In this document: in pieces, positions 1 to 11,585 of the stretch
Layout: each line of letters starts with the position of its first letter
Numbering within the stretch: position 1 is the stretch's first letter
Assembly: GCA_000827265.1 (NCBI GenBank)
Contig: KN834859.1
Location: 62,001 to 126,000, forward strand
Source: Collybiopsis luxurians FD-317 M1
Lineage: Eukaryota > Basidiomycota > Agaricomycetes > Agaricales > Omphalotaceae
Direction: 5' to 3'
Length of the DNA: 64,000 nucleotides
Position numbers and translations under genes: made by a program
The notes under the pieces: generated by a model
Seen by the model: only the letters and a program-made list of their open reading frames with translations
Databases searched by the model: none
What the model was told of the DNA's origin: nothing

Positions 1-104
1 GTTACTGAAAAGTTCGGGCACTCCATAATTTGGTCATAACGAGCTGATAATGTTCACTGCTTGCATTAAACAGAATATCGCGCCTAGCTTAACCAGCAGA
101 AGGA

Positions 105-1090
105 GAATATTCTCAATCCACGTCCTTGTGTGAGTTCCCGCTTCCGCTATGAGGCAATGGCGATTCCTAAAATGCATTACTCAATATATCTATTCCGGTA
201 CTATCTCGCTGTTTAAAACTCAGTAAAAACATTTGAGGTGAGACTCGATCCTTCAATTCAACATCATTTGAGTCTTCCAAGCACTCTTTCTCAAAACTTC
301 TCAAAAGAAAGAATACATATTGTTTTTACTCGTATGAAATGAGGTCCAATTTTGTCTCTATCGGGACTTGCGCATGCAGTGTGCATCTGGTGTGCATCAG
401 TAAACTGTCTGCCCTGACAGAAAAACCTCATAGAAGTGGGTTATGTTTCTAACAAGTCTCATCCATGGACAAGCACGGCAAGAGTGGTAACACTCTCCAT
501 TTTGTCAATTTTAGCCCGATCGAATATGTCGCAATCGAAAGCTCGAGTGAACAATGTCATCGCAAAGTGGCTACAACATTTCCGTACAAACTCATGCTGT
601 ACAGTAATCTCGAAGCACTCAGATCCTTCGAATGAGAGCGTCACAACACGGCCAATATAGGAGTCAAAACGTACTCTATAGGAACACTGATGACATCGAT
701 TGCAATGATCCTTGTCATCTCTTCATCCCTGTCGCTACTTACGACCAAAATCTAGCCAATCGTCCAAGTTCGGACCAGTCTGGTATCTAGCCAGTAAACC
801 GACTCGAAGGCGGTCCTTCGGCGCAAGAAAAAATGGTTACGGCGAGAGGTGTGTGCAAGAAAAGAAAGAGGAGTTGAGAGCAGGGCCGAAACCGAAGCGC
901 ATACTACACAGTTAGTTGTACCTAGCTAGTCTTACTTGCGGCAATGAAGAGTTTATTTTTATTTTTTCCAACAACCACTGGCCAACGCGAGCATCTCAGC
1001 CACAGAGACGTAGAGTAGATAAGATACCTAGGTAAGCCAATAGTGCTGCCTTGGTCACTGAAGCGCGGGAAATCTATACAGTTCACGAAA
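105..1090. repeat. Diverged direct copy of the RPS13 upstream region (copy A)
   Basis: Blocks here match the DNA before the RPS13 gene in the same order and orientation. About 105-330 pairs with 4535-4710, 338-790 with 4880-5250, and 965-1085 with 5560-5680. A clear shared string is AATATGTCGCAATCGAAAG, seen near 523 and 5043. Copy A has about 85 extra bases near 132-215, and copy B has private stretches near 4720-4880 and 5290-5550. Short reading frames inside the repeat are not conserved between copies, so I treat it as non-coding. The identity is by eye; an alignment would set the true ends. Confidence 0.85.
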
Positions 1091-1804
1091 ACTCCTCGAG
1101 CTGGGTCCCAGCCGGCACAACACTAGGGATTAGATCAATTAGACTCTGGGGAGTATTTGATTGGCCCCATTGAATCCATCCTCTAAGTTTTAGTTGTCTT
1201 ACATTGCTATGGGATAATACATAGCTCTTTCTGGTCCAGCCTGCCCGCCATGTAGACCCAAACAAGCAACAAAAACAAGTGAAAGTAATGCCGACTACTG
1301 CCGATGCTTGGCACTGGTAATATAATCTTACCCTTCTCTATGTCATTCAATATTTCTACTATACTAACCAGATGTCCAAGGCGAAAAAATAGCAGGATTT
1401 ATTGTAAGCGGTTTCTCATCGAGCAGCTGTTGGATAGGACCGTACTGGCTCCGACCGCAATTCAAGCGTACCTGAGCTTGGAGGAACATTAAAAGGAAGG
1501 AAAGGTGGGAAGACGGAACGGTGGGAAGACGGAAAGGCGGGTATCCCTTCCCTGGCGTTGAAATGAATAGGTAGTTAATTCCTATCATTAGTCACTCGCC
1601 AACTGAACTTTGGCAAAGGCAATCATATTCATGTGCATAATTTCACCGATGATTCAGTAACAGGTGGCAATCATACCAATATAGCTCAGCGCTCAGCTAA
1701 CTTAGTCAGGCAGAACTCAAGAGTAGTCCTTAAAAGAGAGCAGAACACCCACAATCATGATGTCAATTTTCTCTCCCATCGCTGAACTGTGAACTCTTTC
1801 CCTC
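1091..1804. other. Intergenic stretch before the monooxygenase
   Basis: No coding region or structural RNA was recognised. It follows the end of the RPS13-upstream copy and should hold the promoter and 5' leader of the downstream monooxygenase. A short near-tandem GGTGGGAAGACGGAA / GGAAAGGTGGGAAGACGGAA motif lies at about 1497-1535. Confidence 0.5.
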
Positions 1805-3984
1805 ATGCTCACTAAACATCAGTCATCCGAAACCGAAATCTTTTCTTCTTGGATTACACAGTTTGCAAAGCATCTCGAGCAGAAGGATGCTCAGAGTATC
1901 ACATCTCTTTTTCTCCCTGACGGATGGCTTCGAGACTTTCTGGTATTCCAGTGGGATTTGCGGACTCTTCATGGGCATGAGCAAATCTTGGCCTATCTAT
2001 TATTAAATCTACAGAATCCAAATGATACTACAAATAAAACGTCTAATCCGGTTTCAAACTTTGCGGTGGCTTCCGACGAATACTTTAAGCCATCACCTGG
2101 TCGCTTGCCTGGTAGTATTTCGGGAGGGTTTACATTCTCTACCCTAATTGCGAACGGTAAAGGTATGGTCACTCTTTTGGAGGATCCAGTGTCAAGACAG
2201 TCAGATCATGAGACAAGCGAATGGAAAGCTACTACTGTTTTCGTCACTCTCGATAGCTTGAAGGGCCACGAAGAGCCCGGTGCATTACGGGATATATATC
2301 TTCGAAACCCTACGTGGTCCGAAAGTAGGGAAGCCAGATTGAAGACAACAAGCAAAGAAACGGAAGTTTTGATCAGTACGTCTGTGGCCATTAGATACGA
2401 TTACATTAGCTTACTCCTTTTAGTTGGTGCGGGGCAAAGCGGGCTGCAAGTTGCGGCGAGGTTGCAACAGATGCGCATTCCTACAATCGTAGTGGAAAAG
2501 GACGAACACGTCGGAGATGTTTGGAGACGTCGATATTCCTCCTTGATGCTTCACACGCCTAAATCTCATCACAATCGTAAGTTTTTGTATTTACGAGCTT
2601 CATTTACGAACCTAACACCTTCCATGTTTAGTTCTCTACCAGCCATTTCCCACCAATTGGCCCGACTGGACCCCTGGTCACAGGCTCGCTGACTGGTTGG
2701 AGCAGTATTCTGTTTCGCAAGATCTTTTGGTTTGGACAAAGTCACATATCGTTCCTCCGCCTTCCTACAACTGGGAGACAGGAAAGTGGACTGTGACTGT
2801 GGATAAAAAAGGGGAAATCGTTACGGTCCACCCAAAACACCTCATTGTAGCCACTGGATTTTTGGGTGCGCCGCACATGCCTACTTTTGATGGTCAAGAG
2901 CAATTTCAAGGCCAGATACTCCACTCCGACAAGTTTTCCAGTGGTGCCGAGTTCGCGGGGAAACATTGTGTGGTGATAGGGACAGGATGTAGTGGTGCTG
3001 ACATCGCACTTGACCTGTCGACTCGAGGAGCTGCATCAGTTCTCCTCGTTCAGCGATCTTCAACCTGTGTTCAGCCGGCTACGACTGTGATAGAACAGTT
3101 GTATGGTGCATACCCAGAAGGTGTCCCTGTCGAAGTATCGGATTTCAAGTCTCATGCTACGCCTACCAAACGGCTATTTGAGATTCTGTCCCAAACGAGG
3201 AACCTGTATTGGGATCGAGAGAAGGGGTTGATTGAAGGATTGCGGAAGGCTGGAATGCAGGTTGATATGGGGCCCAACAATGCAGGGGTGCTAGGTTTAG
3301 TATACACACGCTATGCAGGTACAGTCCTTGAGTTAGATTCGAAGTACTATTTGCTGAGGGGTACTTTCATCTCAGGTTTTTGTAAGGAACCTTTACGTTG
3401 ATTCTAAGCTGCTCAAAATTGAGATCCTGTAGTGACAGATATTGGCTGCGGTGAAAAAATCATCTCGGGTCAAATCAAGATCAAGTCAGGGATCTTGATC
3501 GAAAAGTTCACCCAGAACTCTGTGGTATTTGAGGATGGGTCTTCGGTCGAAGCTGATGTGGTTATATTTGCGTGAGTCTTACTCTCTTGGTCTGGCTTCA
3601 AACTCGACTTGTCACTTATTCCTAGCTCCCCAGAACCGGTTATCACAACATGTATGAAACGCTCAGGGAATTACTGGGCAACGAAGTAGTTGAACAAACC
3701 CCGTCAGTACCCATCAACTTGATTGACGAGGAAGGGGAACTGGCGGGTGGCTATAGGCCTACCGGTCACCCTGGGGTATGTTTCTTCAACTTATATTGAA
3801 ACCATATCTCATGCTCCATGAATTTGCAGTTGTGGTTTGCTCCAGGGTCATTCCCTAATTCTCGTTTGTGTTCAAAATATTTGGTCAGTCTGGATTGAAT
3901 ACCTAATTGGGAGGCTTTTTTCTGAATATTTTTCCATACAATTAGGGAATACAAATACAAGCGATGAAACTTGGTTATATGTGA
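1805..3984 (+). CDS. Flavin-containing monooxygenase with N-terminal NTF2-like domain
   Basis: Predicted FAD- and NAD(P)H-dependent monooxygenase of about 606 residues. Exons read are 1805-2375, 2424-2576, 2632-3360, 3439-3571, 3634-3775, 3830-3883 and 3946-3984, which sum to whole codons. Residues 1-180 resemble the NTF2/SnoaL-like domain (DGWLRDFLVFQWD) that precedes the oxidoreductase part in many basidiomycete family members. The first splice restores the FAD-binding fingerprint VLIIGAGQSG. A second Rossmann motif, VVIGTGCSGADIA, binds the nucleotide cofactor. The ATGYHNMYE segment is the family's C-terminal ATG motif, and the protein ends LGIQIQAMKLGYM. The 3360/3439 junction is the least certain: it keeps frame but gives unusual residues before DIGCGEKI. 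The substrate cannot be read from sequence. The gene lies between the two RPS13-upstream copies. Confidence 0.88.
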
Positions 3985-4534
3985 CTAAGATGTTGAAAAT
4001 CCATTTTACCTTTGCATATATCCGCTTTATTTAGGACCATTAGTTTAAGTCGTAACTGTACCTGGGGAAGGCTTGATAACTTTTCACATTTGACGTAGGG
4101 TCCTCGAGGGAATTGTTGTTTGAACATGGGAGTAATGTCTGCAAGTGCACATAACGTTGCTTCAGGAATCTGTGTCAAAACTGCACCTTCGTGAATTCTA
4201 TATTTAACATCCATTAAGAAGGAAGTGACCAACAATAAGTACGTATATATATGGAGGCCGGAACACGTAAAAAAGAAGTCTATCACTTACGCAGTATCTA
4301 GTATCAGTCAACAGAGCCAGAATGGGAGTCCGAAACCACTACCAACTTTTTCAGTATACAAACGATGATTTGAGTATAAAGCAATTACTAAGAACTTGAG
4401 GAATGACTTTAATGGTACAGGGATAACTAATGGACTACTTACTGCGCATCAATTCTCAAGACTGAAACAAACGCGGGGACTCGGCTTGTCCTTGGGCAAT
4501 GCATCTAAGAGCCGATTGATGAGCGATTAAAGCT
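3985..4534. other. Intergenic stretch after the monooxygenase
   Basis: Probable 3' flank of the monooxygenase. The sequence is AT-leaning and carries a short TATATAT run near 4243. No gene was recognised on either strand. Confidence 0.5.
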
Positions 4535-5680
4535 CAAGGTGAAGGAGAACATTCTCCACCCGTGTCCTTCTGCTGTAAACTCAGTAAAACCATTTGAGGT
4601 GAGGCGCTCGACCTTGTTCTAATTTGGTTCAAATCAACATCATCTGAGACTTCCAAGCAGACTTTGTCAAAATTTCCCCAAAAGCTTGAAGAAAGTTGCG
4701 ATTCGGAAAAGGTGAAATGGGTAAGCTTCAAAGAGCATAGGATATATCGCGGTCGAAGTCGTGATCACAAATGTAAGGAATGCACCAACGAGACTTGCCT
4801 GACTTGTGATCAGTTAATCTTCTTCGACTCGGATAGAAAATGAATGCTAGATTATCAGATGCCTACCGTTTATACGCTTCAAAATGGAGTCTGAATCTGG
4901 ACTTGCGCAGGCGGTGTGCGCCAGTAGACTGTCCGGCCGGACGAGAAGACCTGGTAGAAGTTTGAATAGATTTATATTTATGAAGTCCCATCCATGGACG
5001 ACGAGAGTGGCCATACTCTCCAGTCAATTTTAGCCCGACCGAATATGTCGCAATCGAAAGCCCCGGTGAATAACGTTCCAGCAAAATGCTACAACAGTCC
5101 CTCTAGTTTTCTTGCTGTCTCGAACCACTCAGATCCTTCGTTGTCCTGAAAAAAAATCAAGAAATAAGAGCGTCAAGTAACGGCCAACAAAAGTGCCGAA
5201 ATGTTCTCTACAGGCACTCCGTCGTTAGTTACGACGAATATCTATATAATCAAAGTAGACGATGGTCGATGGACATTTGATGCTTTCCGATTATGAGCAA
5301 GACGAAGGATGTGATAAGGCAACACTTACATGATGAATCTCAGCGGGATAGGTTTACCTTCCAATTACAAGACTTGTGCAACCACAAGCCTGAGGCTCTT
5401 CTGCGTCGGGTTGTTGAGAGCAAGTTTGATCTTCTTTGGCGTATCATTGGACCTGATACCGATAGAATTCGCCCGGACAGTTTGGTTAAAGGTGTTTCAA
5501 GTTCCAGGTAGCGCTATCCTATCAGAGAAGCATGTAGTACTGAGCGAGCAGGTATGACCATTGGTGGCCAACGCAAGCCCAATCTTGGTCACAGGGACGT
5601 AGATAAGATAACGAAGCCGACAACGGCAGCTTCAGTCACTGGGTTGTGGGAAACCTGTACAGCTCGCAAATACCCACCAG
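4535..5680. repeat. RPS13 upstream region (copy B, likely source copy)
   Basis: This is the region directly before the RPS13 start codon and the partner of the repeat at 105-1090. It probably holds the ribosomal-protein promoter, so I take it as the source and the distal copy as derived; that direction is inference. The last shared block (about 5560-5680, with GGGACGTAGATAAGATA) ends some 100 bases before the RPS13 ATG. The core promoter and leader next to the gene therefore appear not to be part of the copy. Confidence 0.8.
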
Positions 5681-5777
5681 CGCCTAATAGTATCTTTTCT
5701 TTGAATCCCCAAGCCGCACTCAGCGACCTCCTCAAGACCTTTCTTTTAATTCGTCGCCTCCCAAAAAATTCGCAGTC

Positions 5778-6515
5778 ATGGGTCGTATGCACGCTCCCGG
5801 AAAGGGTATTTGTGAGTAGCCAACTTCGTATATCTATATCTATATAATTTTACTGATTTCCTTGTAGCCTCTTCTGCTCTTCCCTACCGCCGAGCACCTC
5901 CTGCTTGGTTGAAGACGACCCCGGAGGACGTCGTTGACCACATCATCAAGCTCGCCAGGAAGGGTCTCACTCCCTCCCAGATCGGTGTTACCCTCCGTGA
6001 CTCCCATGGAATTCCTCAAGTCCGATTCGTCACTGGTAACAAGATCCTCCGTGTCCTCAAAGGCCATGGTACGTCCACCCTCTCTTCCTTTGAGGAGAGA
6101 GTTTTCTTTTTCAATATTCTGGCTTGACTTGGGGAACTCATGCGCTGCTCGTTTTCTTTTTTTCTTCTTTTATGTACTTCCTTTCATTGGGAATCTATCT
6201 ATACCTTTTTGTTAACGGGATAGGACTTGCCCCATCCATCCCTGAGGACCTTTGGCACCTCATCAAAAAGGCGGTGGCTGTTCGCAAGCATTTGGAGACC
6301 AACCGAAAGGACAAGGATTCCAAATTCCGTCTTATTCTCATCGAGTCGAGAATTCACCGGTACGTCTCACATTCTCTTTAAAAGTAGCTTTCGTTACTCA
6401 TTAGCGGAACCTATATTTGCTTGCTTATAGTCTCGCTCGTTACTACAAAACCAAACAGCAGATTCCCCCGACTTTCAAATATGATTCGGCGACTGCTTCC
6501 ACTTTGATTGCTTAA
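5778..6515 (+). CDS. RPS13: 40S ribosomal protein S13 (uS15)
   Basis: Component of the small cytosolic ribosomal subunit. Four exons (5778-5811, 5868-6068, 6224-6359, 6431-6515) give 151 residues, the usual length for eukaryotic S13. The protein starts [20 protein letters not shown] and contains the conserved [17 protein letters not shown] stretch. It ends with [19 protein letters not shown] and a short ATASTLIA tail. All introns begin GT and end AG, and three lie early in the gene, as is common for fungal ribosomal protein genes. The start is set by the highly conserved N-terminus. The upstream sequence is duplicated near the window start, but no second copy of this coding sequence was found. 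Identification is secure. Confidence 0.97.
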
Positions 6516-7778
6516 GCGTGTGACGGAGTGGGGAGGGGTAGTTTATGTGTGTTCTTCTGTATGCTCGGTCTACCTATGGTGCGACATATGTAATCAAGTG
6601 TTTTATGCATCACTAGCGCAATGTTTGAATTATATCGAATTCTTATCTCAAAGGCTGCTTGTTGATGCTACCATCCCCGTCCAGAGTATCATCGTTCCTA
6701 CGCCTACTTTGGAAGGCCCCCCTCTCGAAATTATGTCGTTTTCCCCTTTTCAATCCGGTAGCACGATAACTGTCGGGGCGGGAGGACCTCCGGCGCCTTT
6801 CCTCACAGGCCGGCCAGTACTGTCAAGGCCGGCGCTACATGACCTGTTGACTGGGAAGTTGGACCGAGGTCTTGACCCTTCAGCTTCCCCAGAATCGTTA
6901 TCCGTTGTCCTTGACTTTGGAAAGACTTGAAAAAGTTGGCGACGTCCGACTGGAAGTCGGATTGTGCTATTTAAAGCGACTCCAAAAGGAATTTATGTAT
7001 GAGTGAGCGGCCGCTACCAAAACCTTTTGTTGGTAACAGCGAGCGGCCGTGAAAGTTCATAATGAGCGTATTGCTCCGAAGGGTGAACCCCCGGTATATT
7101 TTTTTCTTTCGTTGCTAGAACGCACTGCGAAGGTGCTGAACGTACGTGATGATTGATCAGGCAGTCTTGGTGAAAGGAGTACGCAATGGATTGTCGAAGT
7201 TTTATGCTCACCATCTGCATCGGTAACGACGAACGAACGAGTTAGAGTTGAGGGATTCCTCTCAAGATGTGGACCAAAGGTACATTGAAGACGAATGCAT
7301 TCATGTGCCGAGTAGGTGACTAAATCTCTCGTCATTTCATTTAATTACTAAGAGATCTGTTTGTATCGGGTTGGTACCTCAGGTTCTTGTGTGATTCCCT
7401 TGAAGTATTGGCGCGACGGAAATTACGTCTGGTACGTACCGTATGTATTGAGTTGGCCAGTGCACTCGCGTTACTCGTTGTCGTACTTATGTGAGTTCCA
7501 GCGGGTAGTGATGGTGGAGTACACACTCGGACTCGGAGTAATGTCTGATGGTTAATTTTATCCGCCTGGCGAATTAGCAGAGTATAGATTATCGAATTAC
7601 GCGCCTGGGCTGTGGCTGGAGCGAATTCCACTTATAGGACACAGCGGACAACGGTGATAGGGACCCCACTGTGTAAGTGGCTCCCTTAAGTACGAGCTAC
7701 CATGTCATATCAGGCCAGAGCTAACCTCGCCATCCCTATCACAAATCGAAAACCCTCCAGACTTACAGAGTGAACGAA
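6516..7778. other. Intergenic stretch with an imperfect hairpin
   Basis: Holds the RPS13 3' flank and the upstream region of the next gene. An open frame at 6508-6930 on the plus strand begins inside the RPS13 stop region and shows no family motif, so I do not call it a gene. An imperfect inverted repeat lies at 7006-7049. Confidence 0.5.
7006..7049. repeat. Imperfect inverted repeat (potential hairpin)
   Basis: The left arm AGCGGCCGCTACCAA (7006-7020) can pair with TTGGT (7030-7034) and AGCGGCCG (7042-7049). The loop is about nine bases and the right arm carries an unpaired bulge of about seven bases. The arms are GC-rich in a plainer background. The function is unknown. Confidence 0.5.
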
Positions 7779-8609
7779 ATGGCCTCGATTATTTCCTACA
7801 TTACTTTTCCCGCTTCAGAGACTTTCACGAAAAGCTCAGAGCAAACCAAGACAGCTATCGAGTCTATCACTGCCAGAGCTGATGGTTTAACTACGTAGGG
7901 AAACAGTTGGAGTCTCGGTTAAAGGGTTATATGCTCAACTCGGAATTTTTTTGGAACTTGCAGCTCGTATCATGGCATCCAAACCGAAGACGAAGGTTCT
8001 AAATATGGCTATCTCGTCTCTAGTGAGTTATCATATCCTTCTGTGCGAGTGAGCGAATGATTCTTATCATCCTGTAAAGCCTGGGAGTCGCTCGACAAAC
8101 TCAACGCATTCAGAAACAGCGAATCTGGAGCCAAGCTCAACAGCCTTCTCGCCACTTTAACCACCGGGGAAGTGAAACGACACCAGCTTACCCCATTCCG
8201 AAGAACTCCTGAGCCTGCTTTCCAGTGCAGGACCACTGAATTCGTCGTGGGGACTCTTAGAGATGGAGTTCAGTTTGATAGCTTTAAGGAAGCGGTGACC
8301 AAGGCGGCAGATACCCTGCAGGCGGGTAATCATCCTTCGGCTATCCTTCAAGATGTCAATGATCAGAGAATACTTATGCTCGTTGGGGGATGGGATAATG
8401 CCGCGGTACGTGTCACATTTTTTTTCTCGTTTCATAAACGTTCTCGTCCTTAACATTCGTCCTGAAACCTGACATCAAAGGATCACTGGGAATTTTTCAA
8501 AGCGGAAACGACAGCTCCGCTTCTCACAAAAGTGCAGAGTGTCGCTCAGTTGGACATTAGCCACGCCTATTTGCAGAAGCATAGTGCGTACACTGCATCC
8601 AAGCTGTGA
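7779..8609 (+). CDS. Hypothetical protein, possible dimeric alpha/beta-barrel type
   Basis: Four exons (7779-7894, 7964-8022, 8080-8405, 8481-8609) sum to 210 codons, giving 209 residues. The protein starts MASIISYITFPASETF and ends HSAYTASKL. The middle contains TEFVVGTLRDGVQFDSF and the segment RILMLVGGWDNAADHWEFF. A short N-terminal strand, a central helix region and a GGWDNxxDHWxFF segment recall fungal stress-responsive or antibiotic-biosynthesis-monooxygenase-like (ABM) folds, but no catalytic motif identifies a reaction. There is no signal peptide or membrane helix, so it is probably cytosolic. The exon 2/3 splice uses an AAG acceptor, which is acceptable but less usual. The gene model is fairly sure; the fold assignment is tentative. 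Confidence 0.72.
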
Positions 8610-8827
8610 TGGTTTCTTCGTCTGATCAAGCGCCGACGGTGGCATATATCTAGCTTGAGAGCCCATTTCGCTCTATACTAGACTCTTTCATTTCATGATA
8701 GATGTGTAAACTTGGTATCGAACAAACGTGAATGTATTATCTAGTCATCCATTCAATTGTAGAAATTTTGCAAGCCATCCAACGACACTGCAAGTTTTAT
8801 TAGTTCACTATCACTGAACAGCCCGTT

Positions 8828-9270
8828 TTACGCAAGGGACAAATCCACCACGATACATTCTTCTATGTGGGTATTCTGTCCTGGGCTCTAAAACGAGGAC
8901 CAAACGATATCCCGGAAAAGCTGAGGTACTCGAACAGATTGTCCATGCGTCCGCGCGTCTGTCGCGACTCGCCGAGAACTAGAAGGGTAAGGTGACAACA
9001 ACTGAACGAGATCCAAACTAAACAGGATAAGGGGACATACCATAGCGTGGTATCCTGCATGTCTACCGCCCCCTGCGGGCAGGTCCATTTAGTTACAATC
9101 TTCCCTTGGAACAGATCGAACTTGATCATTTGGGAGGCATCATCAGGGAACGAATCAAGAATCCCCATCAAGTGAAGTGTCAAGTCAGGTATATTTATGT
9201 TCCTTGAGGTCCACGATTGTTGAATAGATTGAGAGTCGGTTCCGCCGCCTACGAAATCGCTGACTTGCTG
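8828..9270 (-). pseudogene. Decayed 3' copy of the WSC-domain gene
   Basis: On the minus strand this matches the last exons and 3' flank of the intact WSC gene at 15951-17580. Recognisable remnants are LDTSLDG, KFDLFQGK, a DAWTICSSTSAFP-like piece and a terminal CIVVDLSLA ending at a stop. The matching piece of the parent reads LDTSLDGG...INLFQGES...DAWAMCPNTSAFP. Here the LDTSLDG frame runs into stops almost at once and the later motifs lie in other frames. The N-terminal signal peptide and both WSC modules are missing; similarity fades after the region matching NRLSVY. The 3' flank (about 8745-8827) is also shared, so DNA rather than a spliced mRNA was copied. Confidence 0.82.
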
Positions 9271-10073
9271 TACTCAACAACAACGGATAAACTGGATTCT
9301 CCAACTGAGGATGAGCTTTATGATAGTCCAGTATCTAAGTTCGTTTCAATCCTCATAGCCAAGAATAATGTTCCCCAGTCGTCAAAGTAGGACATAGTAG
9401 CATGTCTGCCACCGCATCTCCTGACCAACATCTGAAAGGTTCCATGTTCTCTCGGATCCTTTATCCAAGACTGGTTAGGCGAGACATCTATATACAGAGT
9501 GTTCATAAAGCACTGCAACTGATTACATCGAGACATCAAGATTGATAAGAAGCACCACTGAATTGTGCACAAAATCTGTATCCGGGTTCATCTTTAAGTT
9601 GCTCGAGTCATTTGTCTGCTCGTAGTGTTTTCGAAAAAACACACACACACACAATTTATTGTCTCACTGGCGCTGGCTATATTGTGTGATGGCTTCCAAA
9701 CTGCTACGTGGGCCGGTCAAACCATTTTGGGTTATTTGCTCAAGTGGTAGACTCGAACTGCATCGAGCGAAGAGTAGATAAATTATTCGACTGAAATCAA
9801 CCCGAAATATTATGTACAAAGATAAATAGCAAGGCCACTCGGAAGCATAACTATTGGTCATATATCGAGTTCAAGTTAATAGGAAACCTTTGGCACTCCA
9901 TTTTACAAACTTTACATTGTCCTGTAACTTGTTCAAAGACTGGAACCAAATGCTTGGGATAAACCATCCCACCATGATCGCGGCGATACGCATTCCTTCA
10001 CCAGTTGGAATTATGTCGTAAAAACATTGCTTCAGAATCAAAGTCCCGAGGTTCAAGAACAAACCCGTGCCGT
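9271..10073. other. Stretch with no recognised gene
   Basis: Lies between the WSC pseudogene and the DUF2306 gene. Minus-strand frames at 9318-9572 (contains RRCGGRHATMSYFDDWGTLF) and 9871-10062 (a hydrophobic stretch, IAAIMVGWFIPSIWF) look partly protein-like. Neither has a family I recognise nor a convincing gene structure. A short CA repeat sits at 9639-9653. Confidence 0.4.
9639..9653. repeat. CA dinucleotide microsatellite
   Basis: About seven CA units follow a short A run in an otherwise unremarkable intergenic stretch. Confidence 0.85.
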
Positions 10074-11585
10074 TTAAAATTCAGGGACTCCGTACTTTGG
10101 ATCTGTATGATAGATTAAAATCATCTTCTGAGACTGATAGAACATCCTCACGTATATTTCAACAAGAGCCATGTGGATTATCGTGGCAACCCACAACGTC
10201 ATTCCTTGAACCACCCGGACAGCGGAAGCAAGTCCAAGGTTTCCTTCATGGACTGAAGCATGCACTGGGACATATAATCCATTTTCGTTGGGATTTTCAG
10301 ATGCGCACTGGGGAAACATCTGCAGGAGAGTATCTTTGTCCTGTAACACGAAGAAGACTTCGTCGCAACGCCAGAGCTAAGGAAAAATTATACAGGGGAC
10401 TAGGGAGATAATGAGACTGACGTACAGAGTAGTATGTTCCTATCTCTGTGACTATCAGCCGTGCGGCGAGCATGATCAAACGCGCGGATATGATCACTGA
10501 AAAGTAAACGACAGATCCTGCAAATTCATTAGAGTTCATGCTCATATACTCCTATCTGCACGCTGGGTGCAAGAACCTCACGTAACATCCACTTTCGGTG
10601 TTTTCTGGTGTCCCGCTGTCGTGTATTGATTTCAGGCCCAATACAAACAGTTTCATTGAGGTTGAACTTACCTTGACCTGATAGTAGCCCATCAGACCCG
10701 AGAAGATTAACATGATTGCCAGAATGTAGTAAGCGCTTTGGGCATTTATCTCTCCTCCGAAGGATCGACGAGAGATGATACCCCCGGATATGTTTCCTAC
10801 AATAAGAAGTGCAAGGCAGGTATAGCCATTAAGTCTGTGTAGCAAGACCGATTTCTGGAATACAATCAACAACGCAGCGAAGCACAATTTGAGTAGCAAA
10901 CGCACGCGTCGGATAGCTGGGAGGAACTGAAGTCCAACAAGCATGCCACCAACTACACATTGATCGGTTTGTGCGAATATGTCAGTCAAATATCGAGTAC
11001 CCACCTATTGTCATGTAGATGTGAATAATATAGTTCACCCGATAGAGGGACAAGTTGAACCAACGGAATTCGCCTTGACCAGATATCTCAGAAAGTTAGT
11101 TCATTTATGTTCGTACGGGCCTACCTGGAACGGTTTGCTCGACCTGAGTCCAGTGTGTTAGTGAGTTATGCAGACGGTCAGCAATAAAATATTAACCATG
11201 ATTCGCAGGTTCATCAAGAACGCTCTCGCCAGACAAAAGCCTAGTAAGGCACCGCCACAGATCCAGACTGGAGAGTATGTTAGCGCAGTACAGTATATGC
11301 CCAGAGAATGTTCGTACATAGAAGCAAGCTAAATTTCTCTCTGAATCCGAACATCCAGCTGAGCGATTGATAGAATGAAATGACAGCATTGTACTCCTTT
11401 CCAACGACTCTGGTCGGGGTATCAGCGGTTTTAGAAGATTCATATATTACAGTTGGATGAGCAGTTTGGACAGAGTTAGTGCCCTTGGAAATCGTGCTGA
11501 ATGTGTACGACTGGGGCCGCTCGAATTTCTGCTCGCTGCTAGGGGAGCTTAAGTTTGAATGAAAGTCGTTGGCAGAACTAGACAT
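10074..11585 (-). CDS. DUF2306-family multipass membrane protein
   Basis: Eight exons sum to 379 codons, giving 378 residues: 11585-11318, 11267-11197, 11144-11126, 11073-11005, 10952-10672, 10615-10582, 10517-10426 and 10376-10074. A polar N-terminus (MSSSANDFHSN) leads to several hydrophobic segments, including FWICGGALLGFCLA and LALLIVGNISGGI. Family-like features are RWFNLSLYRVNYIIHIY, the segment RRSFGGEINAQSAYYIL, and KHRKWMLRSVVYFSV, which is rebuilt only when the 34-base sixth exon is spliced in. The last exon has LWRCDEVFFVLQDKD followed by a membrane-like segment. The role of fungal DUF2306 proteins is not established. Exon 3 is only 19 bases. Exon structure is well supported because every join restores frame and motif. 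Confidence 0.82.

Noticed and set aside
6508..6930. 140-codon plus-strand frame after RPS13
   Set aside because: Its start lies inside the RPS13 stop region, it has no family motif and no credible splice partners.
7057..7631. Minus-strand frames of 92 and 96 codons
   Set aside because: Composition looks random, with no motif, and they do not join through plausible introns.
9728..9760. TTGCTCAAGTGG resembling a tRNA A-box
   Set aside because: No matching B-box at proper distance and no cloverleaf can be drawn.
9871..10062. Hydrophobic minus-strand frame just after the DUF2306 stop
   Set aside because: The DUF2306 protein ends naturally at EF with a stop; no intron joins this frame to it, and its resemblance to a membrane helix is weak.
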